From Neisseria brasiliensis (GTDB lineage: Bacteria > Pseudomonadota > Gammaproteobacteria > Burkholderiales > Neisseriaceae): a DNA stretch of 64,000 nucleotides. Of the stretch, positions 9,101 through 17,639 are shown in pieces. Positions within the stretch are counted from its first letter, which is position 1. Every line of letters begins with the position of its first letter. Under the pieces are notes generated by a model. The model did no database searches and was not told where the DNA came from. It was given only the letters and a program-made list of their open reading frames with translations. A program made the translations under genes and the position numbers. The DNA is taken from positions 1,240,001-1,304,000 of the forward strand of contig NZ_CP046027.1 of the NCBI RefSeq assembly GCF_009671065.1. The letters are read 5' to 3'.

Positions 9101-10329
9101 GTCAAGACTTAAGTGATCAGCTGCGTATTTTCGATAACGATGCGTTTGATCGTATCGAGCGCATGATTGTTGGCCAAAAAGCCAACGGTGGCCCGATGAA
9201 GTTGGCTAAAGGTAGCGAAATCACTGCTGAATACTTGGCTTCTACCGCCAGCAAACACGATTGGTTCGACATCCGTTTGGCCGATGAAGATTTGGCCAAA
9301 CAATTAGAGCTGATTAAGCTGAGCCTGCAGCAAAAACGCGAAGAAGCGGATGAGTTGTATGAAGTGAAGAAGAAAAAGCTGACCCAAGGCGACGAATTGC
9401 AGCCGGGCGTACAAAAAATGGTGAAAGTATTCATCGCCATCAAACGCCGTCTGCAAGCCGGTGACAAAATGGCCGGCCGCCACGGTAACAAAGGTGTGGT
9501 ATCACGCATTCTGCCGGTGGAAGACATGCCTTATATGGCAGACGGCCGTCCAGTTGACATCGTGTTGAACCCATTGGGTGTACCATCGCGTATGAATATC
9601 GGTCAGATTTTGGAAGTGCACTTGGGTTGGGCGGCAAAAGGTATCGGTGAACGCATCGACCGTATGCTCAAAGAGCAGCGCAAAGCCAGCGAATTGCGTG
9701 AATTCTTGAATAAGCTGTACAACAACAGCGGCAAGCAAGAAGATCTCGACAGCTTGAGCGATGATGAAATCATCGAATTGGCTTCTAACCTGCGTAAAGG
9801 TGCTTCTTTCGCTTCTCCGGTATTCGACGGTGCGAAAGAATCTGAAATCCGCGACATGCTGAACTTGGCTTATCCAAGCGATGATCCTGAAGTAGAAAAA
9901 TTGGGCTTTAACGACACCAAAACCCAAATTACCCTTTACGATGGCCGTTCAGGCGAAGCTTTCGACCGCCGCGTAACCGTAGGCGTGATGCACTACTTGA
10001 AACTGCATCACTTGGTTGATGAGAAAATGCACGCCCGTTCGACCGGTCCTTACAGCTTGGTGACCCAACAACCTCTGGGCGGTAAAGCGCAGTTCGGTGG
10101 CCAACGTTTCGGTGAGATGGAAGTTTGGGCGCTGGAAGCTTACGGTGCTGCTTACACCCTGCAAGAAATGTTGACCGTGAAGTCCGATGACGTGACAGGT
10201 CGTACCAAAATGTATGAAAACATTGTTAAAGGCGAACACAAAATCGACGCCGGTATGCCTGAATCCTTCAACGTATTGGTTAAAGAGATTCGCTCATTGG
10301 GCTTGGATATCGATTTGGAACGTTATTAA
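6151..10329 (+). CDS. rpoB: RNA polymerase beta subunit; Asn at the E. coli His526 position
   Basis: Catalytic beta subunit of RNA polymerase, 1392 residues. A GTG six bases upstream is in frame but overlaps the GGAG ribosome binding site, so ATG at 6151 (MNYSFTEKKRIRKSF) is the start. The rifampicin-binding region reads GSSQLSQFMDQTNPLSEV, then TNKRRVSALGPGGL. Residue 553 (codon AAC, 7807-7809) is Asn where E. coli and susceptible meningococci have His (E. coli 526). The Gln513, Asp516 and Ser531 equivalents are unchanged. Conserved segments such as MAGRHGNKGVVSRILP and the C-terminal clamp (EMEVWALEAYGAAYTLQEML) are intact. It forms an operon with rpoC, with a DUS hairpin between them. Confidence 0.98.
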   Translation: MNYSFTEKKRIRKSFAKRENVLEVPFLLATQIDSYAKFLQLENAFDQRTDDGLQAAFNSIFPIVSHNGYARLEFVHYTLGDPLFDIPECQLRGITYAAPLRARIRLVILDKEASKPTVKEVRENEVYMGEIPLMTPSGSFVINGTERVIVSQLHRSPGVFFEHDRGKTHSSGKLLFSARIIPYRGSWLDFEFDPKDQLYFRIDRRRKMPVTILLKALGYNNEQILDTFYDKETFFLSKGGVQTELIPGRLKGETAKNDIVDAEGNVLVTKGKRITAKNIRDIANAGLTRLDVDPETLLGKVLAADLIVPDTGEVLAVANDEITEELLAKLDIHGIEQVTTLYINELDQGGYISSTLRTDETADQQAARVAIYRMMRPGEPPTEEAVEMLFNRLFFSEDSYDLSRVGRMKFNTRTYEQKLSEAQQGSWYGRLLNETFAGAAEKGGYVLSIEDIVASIATLVELRNGHGEVDDIDHLGNRRVRSVGELTENQFRSGLARVERAVKERLNQAESENLMPHDLINAKPVSAAIKEFFGSSQLSQFMDQTNPLSEVTNKRRVSALGPGGLTRERAGFEVRDVHPTHYGRVCPIETPEGPNIGLINSLSVYARTNDYGFLETPYRRVIDGKVTTEIDYLSAIEEGRYVIAQANAELDAEGNLTGDLVTCREKGETIMATPDRVQYMDVATGQVVSVAASLIPFLEHDDANRALMGANMQRQAVPCLRPEKPMVGTGIERSVAVDSATAIVARRGGVVEYVDANRVVIRVHDDEATAGEVGVDIYNLVKFTRSNQSTNINQRPAVKAGDVLQRGDLVADGASTDLGELALGQNMTIAFMPWNGYNYEDSILLSEKVAADDRYTSIHIEELNVVARDTKLGAEDITRDIPNLSERMQNRLDDSGIVYIGAEVEAGDVLVGKVTPKGETQLTPEEKLLRAIFGEKASDVKDTSLRMPTGMSGTVIDVQVFTREGIQRDKRAQSIIDSELKRYRQDLSDQLRIFDNDAFDRIERMIVGQKANGGPMKLAKGSEITAEYLASTASKHDWFDIRLADEDLAKQLELIKLSLQQKREEADELYEVKKKKLTQGDELQPGVQKMVKVFIAIKRRLQAGDKMAGRHGNKGVVSRILPVEDMPYMADGRPVDIVLNPLGVPSRMNIGQILEVHLGWAAKGIGERIDRMLKEQRKASELREFLNKLYNNSGKQEDLDSLSDDEIIELASNLRKGASFASPVFDGAKESEIRDMLNLAYPSDDPEVEKLGFNDTKTQITLYDGRSGEAFDRRVTVGVMHYLKLHHLVDEKMHARSTGPYSLVTQQPLGGKAQFGGQRFGEMEVWALEAYGAAYTLQEMLTVKSDDVTGRTKMYENIVKGEHKIDAGMPESFNVLVKEIRSLGLDIDLERY

Positions 10330-10335
10330 ACAACG

Positions 10336-10424
10336 CTTTCAGACGGCCTCTGATATCAATAGGCCGTCTGAAAGAACACAGCGCTTTCAACGGACATCAC
10401 AAAAATGTTTAAAGGCCGTCTGAA
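10336..10424 (+). repeat. Three DUS copies between rpoB and rpoC, two as a hairpin
   Basis: CTTTCAGACGGCCT (10336-10349) pairs with AGGCCGTCTGAAAG (10361-10374), and a third DUS lies at 10413-10424. No T run follows the hairpin, so rpoB-rpoC readthrough is expected. Confidence 0.85.
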
Positions 10425-10491
10425 AAACTGTGTCATTCCATCCGAATCCTGATCCGCCAAGCGGTAAAAATACTTCCTTCAAGGAGCAAAA

Positions 10492-13400
10492 ATGAATTTG
10501 TTGAACTTATTTAATCCGTTACAAACAGCGGGCATGGAAGAAGAGTTTGATGCCATCAAAATCGGCATTGCCTCTCCGGATACCATCCGCTCTTGGTCTT
10601 ACGGTGAAGTGAAAAAGCCGGAAACCATCAACTACCGTACGTTCAAACCGGAACGCGACGGTTTGTTCTGTGCCAAAATTTTCGGCCCGGTAAAAGACTA
10701 CGAATGTTTGTGCGGTAAATACAAACGCTTGAAATTTAAAGGCGTAACCTGTGAAAAATGTGGCGTGGAAGTGACTTTGTCTAAAGTACGCCGCGAACGC
10801 ATGGGTCACATTGAATTGGCTGCGCCGGTTGCCCATATCTGGTTTTTGAAATCGCTGCCGTCTCGCTTGGGCATGGTATTGGACATGACCCTGCGCGACA
10901 TCGAACGTGTATTGTACTTTGAAGCATTTGTGGTGACCGATCCGGGCATGACCCCGCTGCAACGCCGCCAATTGCTGACCGAAGACGATTACTACAACAA
11001 ATTGGACGAATACGGCGACGATTTCGATGCCAAAATGGGTGCCGAAGGTATCCGCGAATTGTTGCGTTCATTGGATGTAGCAGGCGAAATCGAAGTATTG
11101 CGTCAAGAATTGGAATCAACCGGTTCTGATACCAAAATCAAAAAAATCGCCAAACGTTTGAAAGTATTGGAAGCGTTCCACCGCTCAGGTATGAAACTTG
11201 AGTGGATGATTATGGACGTGTTGCCAGTATTGCCACCTGATTTGCGTCCGCTGGTGCCTTTGGATGGCGGCCGTTTTGCCACTTCTGATTTGAACGATTT
11301 ATACCGTCGTGTGATTAACCGTAACAACCGTCTGAAACGTTTGTTGGAGTTGAGTGCACCGGACATCATTGTGCGCAACGAAAAACGTATGCTGCAAGAA
11401 GCAGTCGACAGCCTGTTGGATAACGGCCGTCGCGGTAAAGCCATGACCGGCGCGAACAAGCGTCCATTGAAATCATTGGCCGACATGATTAAAGGTAAGG
11501 GTGGTCGCTTCCGTCAAAACCTGTTGGGTAAACGTGTGGACTACTCAGGCCGTTCGGTGATTACCGTGGGTCCTTACCTGCGTCTGCACCAATGCGGTCT
11601 GCCGAAAAAAATGGCTTTGGAGCTGTTCAAACCGTTCATTTTCCACAAGCTGGAAAAACAAGGCTTGGCAACCACCGTTAAAGCCGCCAAAAAATTGGTT
11701 GAACAAGAAGTACCGGAAGTATGGGACATCTTGGAAGAAGTTATTCGCGAACACCCAATCATGTTGAACCGTGCACCGACATTGCACCGTTTGGGTATTC
11801 AAGCGTTTGAACCGATTCTGATTGAAGGTAAAGCCATCCAGTTGCACCCATTGGTGTGTGCCGCATTTAACGCCGACTTTGACGGTGACCAAATGGCGGT
11901 TCACGTACCATTGAGCTTGGAAGCGCAAATGGAAGCACGCACTTTGATGCTGGCGTCAAACAACGTATTGTCTCCGGCCAACGGCGAACCGATTATCGTA
12001 CCGTCTCAAGATATCGTATTGGGTCTGTACTACATGACCCGCGACCGCATCAACGCCAAAGGTGAAGGCAGCTTGTTTGCCGACGTGAAAGAAGTACACC
12101 GTGCTTATCACACCAAACAAGTGGAACTGGGTGCCAAAATCACCGTGCGTCTGCGTGAATGGGTGAAAAACGAAAACGGCGAATTGGAGCCGGTAGTTAA
12201 CCGCTATGAAACCACCGTAGGCCGTGCCTTGTTGAGCGAAACTCTGCCTAAAGGCCTGCCGTTTGAATACATCAACAAAGCGCTGAAGAAGAAAGAAATT
12301 TCTAAGCTGATTAACGCATCGTTCCGCTTGTGTGGCCTGCGTGATACCGTGATTTTCGCCGACCATTTGATGTATACCGGTTTTGCTTATGCAGCCAAAG
12401 GCGGTATCTCGATTGCCGTTGACGATATGGAAATTCCGAAAGAAAAAGCCGTATTGTTGGCTGAAGCACAAGCCGAAGTGAAGGAAATCGAAGACCAATA
12501 CCGCCAAGGTTTGGTAACCAACGGTGAACGTTACAACAAAGTAGTCGATATTTGGGGTCGTGCCGGTGACCGCATTGCCAAAGCGATGATGGACAACCTG
12601 TCTACCCAAAAAGTCATCGACCGCGAAGGCAACGAAGTGGATCAAGAGTCGTTCAACTCTATCTACATGATGGCCGACTCCGGTGCCCGTGGTTCGGCAG
12701 CACAGATCAAACAGCTTTCCGGCATGCGTGGTTTGATGGCCAAACCGGACGGCTCGATTATCGAAACGCCGATTACGTCTAACTTCCGCGAAGGCCTGAC
12801 CGTATTGCAATACTTTATTGCGACCCACGGTGCGCGTAAAGGTCTGGCCGATACCGCATTGAAAACCGCAAACTCCGGTTACCTGACCCGCCGTTTGGTA
12901 GACGTAACCCAAGACTTGGTGGTAGTAGAAGACGATTGCGGCACAACTGACGGTTTTGTCATGAAAGCCGTGGTACAAGGTGGTGACGTGATTGAAGCCT
13001 TGCGCGACCGTATTTTGGGCCGTGTGACTGCTTCTGATGTGGTTGACCCATCCACAGGCGAAACCTTGGTAGAAGCCGGTACTTTATTGAACGAAAAACT
13101 GGTCGACATGATCGACCAATCCGGCGTCGATGAAGTGAAAGTACGCACCCCGATTACCTGTAAAACCCGCCACGGTTTGTGTGCCCAATGTTACGGCCGT
13201 GACTTGGCGCGCGGTAAACTGGTAAATGCCGGTGAAGCGGTCGGTGTGATTGCCGCCCAATCGATCGGTGAACCGGGTACCCAGCTGACCATGCGTACCT
13301 TCCACATCGGTGGTGCCGCTTCCCGAGCAGCTGCTGCCAGCCAAGTGGAAGCCAAATCTAACGGTACCGCACGTTTCAGCAGTCAAATGCGTTATGTTGC

Positions 13401-14667
13401 CAACAACAAAGGCGAATTGGTGGTGATTGGTCGTTCTTGCGAAGTGGTGATTCACGACGATATCGGCCGTGAGCGCGAACGTCATAAAGTGCCTTACGGT
13501 GCCATTTTGCTGGTACAAGACGGTGAGGCCATTAAAGCCGGCCAAACCTTGGCAACATGGGATCCTCATACCCGTCCAATGATTACCGAGCACGCCGGTT
13601 TGGTGAAATTTGAAAACGTGGAAGAAGGCGTAACCGTTGCCAAACAAACCGACGATGTCACCGGTTTGTCTACCTTGGTCGTAATTGATGGTAAACGCCG
13701 CTCTGCCGGTACCTCTAAATTGTTGCGCCCAACCGTGAAACTGCTGGACGAAAACGGTTTGGAAATCTGCATTCCGGGTACCTCAACGCCGGTATCGATG
13801 GCCTTCCCGGTAGGTGCGGTGATTACCGTGCGTGAAGGTCAAGAAATCGGTAAAGGTGACGTGTTGGCGCGTATTCCGCAAGCGTCGTCTAAAACCCGCG
13901 ATATTACCGGTGGTTTGCCGCGCGTGGCTGAGTTGTTTGAAGCGCGTATCCCGAAAGATGCCGGCATGTTGGCTGAAATCACCGGTACCGTTTCCTTCGG
14001 TAAAGAAACCAAGGGTAAACAACGCTTAATCATCACCGATGTTGACGGCGTGGCTTACGAAACCTTGATTTCCAAAGAGAAACAAATCTTGGTGCATGAC
14101 GGCCAAGTGGTGAACCGCGGTGAAACCATCGTTGACGGTGCCGTTGATCCACATGATATTCTGCGTCTGCAAGGTATCGAAGCATTGGCACGCTATATTG
14201 TTCAAGAAGTGCAAGAAGTTTACCGCCTGCAAGGTGTGAAGATTTCCGATAAACACATCGAAGTCATCATCCGCCAAATGCTGCGTCGTGTGAATATTGC
14301 CGACTCGGGCGAAACCAGCTTCATTACCGGTGAGCAAGTCGAGCGTGGCGATGTGATGTTGGAAAACGAGAAAATGATTGCCGAAGGTAAAGAGCCGGCG
14401 CGTTACGAAAACGTGTTATTGGGTATTACCAAAGCGTCGTTGTCGACCGACAGCTTCATTTCAGCTGCATCGTTCCAAGAAACCACCCGCGTACTCACCG
14501 AGGCCGCGATTATGGGTAAACAGGACGAACTGCGCGGCTTGAAAGAAAACGTGATTGTTGGCCGCCTGATTCCGGCCGGTACGGGCTTGACCTATCACCG
14601 CAGCCGCCGTCAGGAAAGCCGCGACGAAGTGCCTGCCCAGGTAGACGAGCAATCTGCTGCTGAATAA
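10492..14667 (+). CDS. rpoC: RNA polymerase beta' subunit
   Basis: Catalytic beta' subunit, 1391 residues. The N-terminal zinc ribbon has Cys72, Cys74, Cys87 and Cys90. The active-site Mg motif NADFDGDQM is at residues 460-468, with the aspartates at 462, 464 and 466. The second zinc site includes the CKTRHGLCAQCYGRDL segment. Trigger-loop and C-terminal regions are complete (ALNR-type motif LNRAPTLHRLGIQAF present). AAGGAGCAAAA precedes the ATG. An intrinsic terminator at 14701 ends the operon. Confidence 0.98.
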   Translation: MNLLNLFNPLQTAGMEEEFDAIKIGIASPDTIRSWSYGEVKKPETINYRTFKPERDGLFCAKIFGPVKDYECLCGKYKRLKFKGVTCEKCGVEVTLSKVRRERMGHIELAAPVAHIWFLKSLPSRLGMVLDMTLRDIERVLYFEAFVVTDPGMTPLQRRQLLTEDDYYNKLDEYGDDFDAKMGAEGIRELLRSLDVAGEIEVLRQELESTGSDTKIKKIAKRLKVLEAFHRSGMKLEWMIMDVLPVLPPDLRPLVPLDGGRFATSDLNDLYRRVINRNNRLKRLLELSAPDIIVRNEKRMLQEAVDSLLDNGRRGKAMTGANKRPLKSLADMIKGKGGRFRQNLLGKRVDYSGRSVITVGPYLRLHQCGLPKKMALELFKPFIFHKLEKQGLATTVKAAKKLVEQEVPEVWDILEEVIREHPIMLNRAPTLHRLGIQAFEPILIEGKAIQLHPLVCAAFNADFDGDQMAVHVPLSLEAQMEARTLMLASNNVLSPANGEPIIVPSQDIVLGLYYMTRDRINAKGEGSLFADVKEVHRAYHTKQVELGAKITVRLREWVKNENGELEPVVNRYETTVGRALLSETLPKGLPFEYINKALKKKEISKLINASFRLCGLRDTVIFADHLMYTGFAYAAKGGISIAVDDMEIPKEKAVLLAEAQAEVKEIEDQYRQGLVTNGERYNKVVDIWGRAGDRIAKAMMDNLSTQKVIDREGNEVDQESFNSIYMMADSGARGSAAQIKQLSGMRGLMAKPDGSIIETPITSNFREGLTVLQYFIATHGARKGLADTALKTANSGYLTRRLVDVTQDLVVVEDDCGTTDGFVMKAVVQGGDVIEALRDRILGRVTASDVVDPSTGETLVEAGTLLNEKLVDMIDQSGVDEVKVRTPITCKTRHGLCAQCYGRDLARGKLVNAGEAVGVIAAQSIGEPGTQLTMRTFHIGGAASRAAAASQVEAKSNGTARFSSQMRYVANNKGELVVIGRSCEVVIHDDIGRERERHKVPYGAILLVQDGEAIKAGQTLATWDPHTRPMITEHAGLVKFENVEEGVTVAKQTDDVTGLSTLVVIDGKRRSAGTSKLLRPTVKLLDENGLEICIPGTSTPVSMAFPVGAVITVREGQEIGKGDVLARIPQASSKTRDITGGLPRVAELFEARIPKDAGMLAEITGTVSFGKETKGKQRLIITDVDGVAYETLISKEKQILVHDGQVVNRGETIVDGAVDPHDILRLQGIEALARYIVQEVQEVYRLQGVKISDKHIEVIIRQMLRRVNIADSGETSFITGEQVERGDVMLENEKMIAEGKEPARYENVLLGITKASLSTDSFISAASFQETTRVLTEAAIMGKQDELRGLKENVIVGRLIPAGTGLTYHRSRRQESRDEVPAQVDEQSAAE

Positions 14668-14700
14668 AGATGCGCCTGCACCGCAGGCCGTCTGAAAAGA

Positions 14701-14730
14701 AAACCGCAAGTGTTGAGCTTGCGGTTTTTT
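14701..14730 (+). terminator. Intrinsic terminator after rpoC
   Basis: The stem AAACCGCAAG / CTTGCGGTTT is followed by a T run. A DUS at 14685-14696 lies just before it. This ends the rplJL-rpoBC transcription unit. Confidence 0.9.
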
Positions 14731-14779
14731 ATTTGCTTGAAATTTTCAGACGGCCTGAGACCCTTGTAAAACTTCAAAT

Positions 14780-14813
14780 CCGTCATTGTCGGGTCTCAGC
14801 CCGACAATGACGG
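14780..14813. repeat. Perfect 14-bp inverted repeat
   Basis: CCGTCATTGTCGGG (14780-14793) is mirrored by CCCGACAATGACGG (14800-14813) around TCTCAG. It lies just right of GAGACCCTTGTAAAAC (about 14758-14773), which resembles one end of the GAGACCTTTGCAAAA elements found elsewhere in the window. It may be the remnant of such an element. Confidence 0.7.
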
Positions 14814-14839
14814 CCACAGATTGGCGGATTAAATTCAGA

Positions 14840-14878
14840 TTTTGCTCAGGTTTCAGACGGCCTGAAACCTGAGCAAAA
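14840..14878. repeat. Perfect 17-bp inverted repeat centred on a DUS
   Basis: TTTTGCTCAGGTTTCAG (14840-14856) and its exact complement (14862-14878) flank ACGGC. The centre contains a full inverted DUS. Together with 14780-14813 and the palindrome GGCCTAATTAGGCC at 14952-14965, it fills most of the 430-base gap before the lipoprotein gene. Confidence 0.8.
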
Positions 14879-14999
14879 CACCTTTAAAAGATGGTGTGCA
14901 CAAAGCAACCGTTTTAGAACATTGATGGTTTTTTCGTCTAGGTGTGCTTGTGGCCTAATTAGGCCGGTAATCACACATGGTAAAGAAAAGAAAATAATA

Positions 15000-15027
15000 T
15001 TTACAAAAGTGTGGGGGGGGGTAAATT
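15000..15027 (+). promoter_or_regulatory. Candidate phase-variable promoter with a G9 tract in the spacer
   Basis: A -35-like TTTACA (15000-15005) and a -10-like TAAATT (15022-15027) are separated by 16 bases, nine of which are the poly-G run at 15013-15021. One more G would give the optimal 17-base spacer. Neisserial fetA and porA are known to vary expression by poly-G or poly-C length change between -35 and -10. The lipoprotein start codon lies about 70 bases downstream. Confidence 0.65.
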
Positions 15028-15098
15028 CATTTTGCTGAAGTTTAGCAAAAATTAACATGAATTTTAGGCATCACTCATTACTAAAAAAGGTATGAAAT

Positions 15099-15953
15099 AT
15101 GAAAGCATTCAATCAAAACGTCGGTAAAATCACATCAGCAACACTTTTGGCATTGGCTTTAACAGCGTGCGGCGGTGGTGGTGGCGGTAGTCAGTCGCCT
15201 CAAACAAGCAGCACGCCGACAAAAGAATTGGCTGAAGCGAAAGCAAACAAAATGTTTTCTTTGGCACAGCAACGACAAGATGTTAGCCAATTGTTTGCAG
15301 AAAATGGCGGTACTCTGGAAAATTATAAAGTGAGTATTGATGGTAAGCGCATTACTTCAGACAATGTTGATTTAAGTGCTTTGGGGGAAGGTGTAAGAAG
15401 AATTGGCGTTACCGAGGAAGCTGAAATCAGAGCGGGTAGCGTAAAAGGCACGGTTATCCGTAATGGTGTTCTGCACCTTTATCAACAGCCTTACTCTGTG
15501 GTAGCAGGTACAGAAGTCAAAGGCGGTACGGTTACTGTTATGGGAAGAAAAGAAAATCTGGGTTCAGAAGAATTAGACTTCGGCACCGTTAAAGGCTATG
15601 CCACCAAAACCTTGCCGAGCAGCGGTAAATTCAACTATGCAGGCGAGGCTTTGAGTCAAGATCAAACCGGTAAATTCAATTACACCGTGGACTTTGCAGC
15701 GAAAACCGGCAGCGGTTCGATTAGCAATATTGCTGGCGGTATTACGCTTCATGAAGGTAAGATTGCCGGCATGAGCCATGATAATCCCGATAAAACATCG
15801 ATTAGCGGCTATGGTATTGAGTCAACGGCACGTTCAAACAGCGGCTTGAATGGCGGCTATAAACTCGGCTTCTTCGGCCCGAATGCAGATGAAGTGGCAG
15901 GCGTTGTAACCTCGCCTTATGGAGATGTCGGCTTCGGCGGCAAAAAACAATAA
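15099..15953 (+). CDS. Slam-dependent-type surface lipoprotein
   Basis: A predicted outer-membrane lipoprotein of 284 residues. The N-terminus is a lipoprotein signal peptide ending in LALTACGGGGGG, with the lipidated Cys near residue 24 and a flexible Gly/Ser/Thr tether to about residue 42. The C-terminal part (about 150-284) is rich in alternating Gly/aromatic strands and ends NGGYKLGFFGPNADEVAG, then VVTSPYGDVGFGGKK. It resembles the C-terminal beta-barrel domains of TbpB and factor-H-binding protein, the known Slam cargoes. The adjacent Slam gene supports surface export. Ligand unknown: haem, a metal-binding host protein or a complement factor are all possible. Start ATG preceded by AAAAAAGGTATGAAAT. 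Confidence 0.8.
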   Translation: MKAFNQNVGKITSATLLALALTACGGGGGGSQSPQTSSTPTKELAEAKANKMFSLAQQRQDVSQLFAENGGTLENYKVSIDGKRITSDNVDLSALGEGVRRIGVTEEAEIRAGSVKGTVIRNGVLHLYQQPYSVVAGTEVKGGTVTVMGRKENLGSEELDFGTVKGYATKTLPSSGKFNYAGEALSQDQTGKFNYTVDFAAKTGSGSISNIAGGITLHEGKIAGMSHDNPDKTSISGYGIESTARSNSGLNGGYKLGFFGPNADEVAGVVTSPYGDVGFGGKKQ

Positions 15954-15982
15954 TCGTCTTTAAGGCATAACCTTGAATTTAT

Positions 15983-16012
15983 AGGCCGTCTGAAAACATT
16001 CAGACGGCCTTT
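15983..16012 (+). terminator. DUS hairpin between lipoprotein and Slam genes
   Basis: AGGCCGTCTGAA (15983-15994) pairs with TTCAGACGGCCT (15999-16010) across a four-base loop, followed by only TTT. It could reduce transcription into the Slam gene, giving more cargo than translocator. Confidence 0.6.
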
Positions 16013-16029
16013 CTGATACTGAGAAAAAA

Positions 16030-17454
16030 ATGATACGGAAAACCTTACTGATTGCAGCCTTGTTTTCTTCCGCAACAACGTATGCAGATGAAAGCCAAGT
16101 GTTGGATGTGCCGAAAGAGCCGGTTAGCTTTGATAAGCCGATTGCTTTGCCGCTTGAGCAAAGGCCGTCTGAAAACGAACTTCCGGCCATGCCGCAATGG
16201 AACGAATTGCTGGAAGGTGATGAACCCGAGCAACAGATTAACCAAGCATTGCTCGGCAAAGATTGGCAGAAGTTGGGTGGCTTGTTAAGAGAATATTCAA
16301 TGCAGCCGCAGCATGACACAACCCTGTACCGTTATGCCTTGGGTGCCTTGCGGCGTGCAGAAGACCGTCATGGCGAGGCGGCGGCGCTTTACCGTGAAAT
16401 CGTGGCGGAAAAGCCCGATTTGATTTATCCCCGTTTTGACTTGGGTGTGATGTTGTTTGAAGACAGGCAATATCGGGAAGCCGAACAGCATTTGCAAAAA
16501 GTACAGTCAGATTTGCCGCCCGCGATGAGTGAGCTCGCCAAACAATATGCCCAAGCTGCCAAAAAAGCACAAAGCTGGCAGCCTGTGTTTAATCTCAACT
16601 ACGAACAAACCGACAACGTGAATAATGCTTCGTCTGCCCGTCAGGTCGAATGGGAAGGTAATACTTGGCATAAAACCGCAGACAGCCTGCCAAAAAGTGC
16701 TCATGGTATCCGCTATACGCTGGGAGCAGAACGCAACCTCAACCTGAACGGCAATCACTTCTTCCGTTTCGGTGTGATGGGAAGCGGTGTGCATTATTGG
16801 GATGCGCAGGATTATAGCGAACAAACCGTGCGTATAAACAGCGGCTATCGTCATCAAAACAGCCGGCAAGAATGGGGCGTAACCCCATATGTCGAACAGA
16901 ACTGGTTAGACGACAGCCGTTATGTATCCAATGTAGGCATCGCGCTCGATTACAATCGTCGTTTAAATGAAAAATGGCGCATGAGCCAATATGCCCAATT
17001 TAGTACAAAACGTTATCAGAATGAGGATATTGCCGAACGCTACAATAGTAGAGTTACGGCAGCAGGCGCAACGTTGAGCTATCGTATTTCGCCAACCGCG
17101 TTAATTTTTGGCGGGGTGAACGGCATAAATGACGACACTAAAGAACGCGAACAGGCTTCGTGGCGGTATGGTGTCAATTTAGGCGGTATCAAACAGTTCA
17201 AAAGCGGCATTGGATTGCGGGCGAATACCGGTTATATAAGGCGAGAGTTTAAAGCACCAGCAGAATTGGTTTATCGCTTTACCCGTCGTGATCACGAATA
17301 TCAGGCAGGTGCGGCATTATGGCATCGTAAGATTTCATGGCGGGGGTTTACGCCGCAGTTGAATTTCCGTTATGTCAAAATTGATAGCAATATGCCCGCT
17401 TTTTATTCGAGAAACAGCAAAGAGTGGTTTATGAGTGTGGAAAAAACATTTTGA
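16030..17454 (+). CDS. Slam-family outer-membrane translocator (surface lipoprotein assembly modulator)
   Basis: Slam proteins move lipoproteins across the outer membrane to the cell surface (also called type XI secretion). This 474-residue protein has a signal peptide (cleavage likely after TTYA, about residue 19). A periplasmic TPR-like region covers about 60-170 (YRYALGALRRAEDRHGEAAA, then FDLGVMLFEDRQYREAEQHL). A beta-barrel covers about 185-474, ending in the outer-membrane signature ...MSVEKTF with a terminal Phe. Length and order fit the DUF560 family. It lies 77 bases after its probable cargo. A DUS inside the gene is translated as RPSE near residue 47. Confidence 0.85.
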   Translation: MIRKTLLIAALFSSATTYADESQVLDVPKEPVSFDKPIALPLEQRPSENELPAMPQWNELLEGDEPEQQINQALLGKDWQKLGGLLREYSMQPQHDTTLYRYALGALRRAEDRHGEAAALYREIVAEKPDLIYPRFDLGVMLFEDRQYREAEQHLQKVQSDLPPAMSELAKQYAQAAKKAQSWQPVFNLNYEQTDNVNNASSARQVEWEGNTWHKTADSLPKSAHGIRYTLGAERNLNLNGNHFFRFGVMGSGVHYWDAQDYSEQTVRINSGYRHQNSRQEWGVTPYVEQNWLDDSRYVSNVGIALDYNRRLNEKWRMSQYAQFSTKRYQNEDIAERYNSRVTAAGATLSYRISPTALIFGGVNGINDDTKEREQASWRYGVNLGGIKQFKSGIGLRANTGYIRREFKAPAELVYRFTRRDHEYQAGAALWHRKISWRGFTPQLNFRYVKIDSNMPAFYSRNSKEWFMSVEKTF

Positions 17455-17554
17455 AAATCTAAATAATCTTGCCAAATATGCTGTTTTCAGACGGCCTAAT
17501 GTGGCTAAATGTTTATCCGAAAACACAAAAATACTGTTTTATTTGCTGTAATAC

Positions 17555-17584
17555 TTGACTAAGTGCTTGCAAAAAAAATATAAT
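17555..17584 (+). promoter_or_regulatory. str operon promoter
   Basis: TTGACT (17555-17560) and a perfect TATAAT (17579-17584) have an 18-base spacer. They lie 56 bases before the rpsL start. Confidence 0.85.
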
Positions 17585-17639
17585 TTCGCTCTTGTCGGCA
17601 TGGTGTCGGCAAGTATTTAACTCAACAGGACGAGAAAAT

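Noticed and set aside
11956..12978. 340-residue open frame on the minus strand inside rpoC
   Set aside because: It lies fully antisense to a certain gene, has biased composition caused by the rpoC codon pattern, and has no ribosome binding site or family features.
17592..17639. N-terminal extension of S12
   Set aside because: The extra 16 residues match no S12 and start upstream of the AGGACGAG ribosome binding site, only eight bases after the -10.
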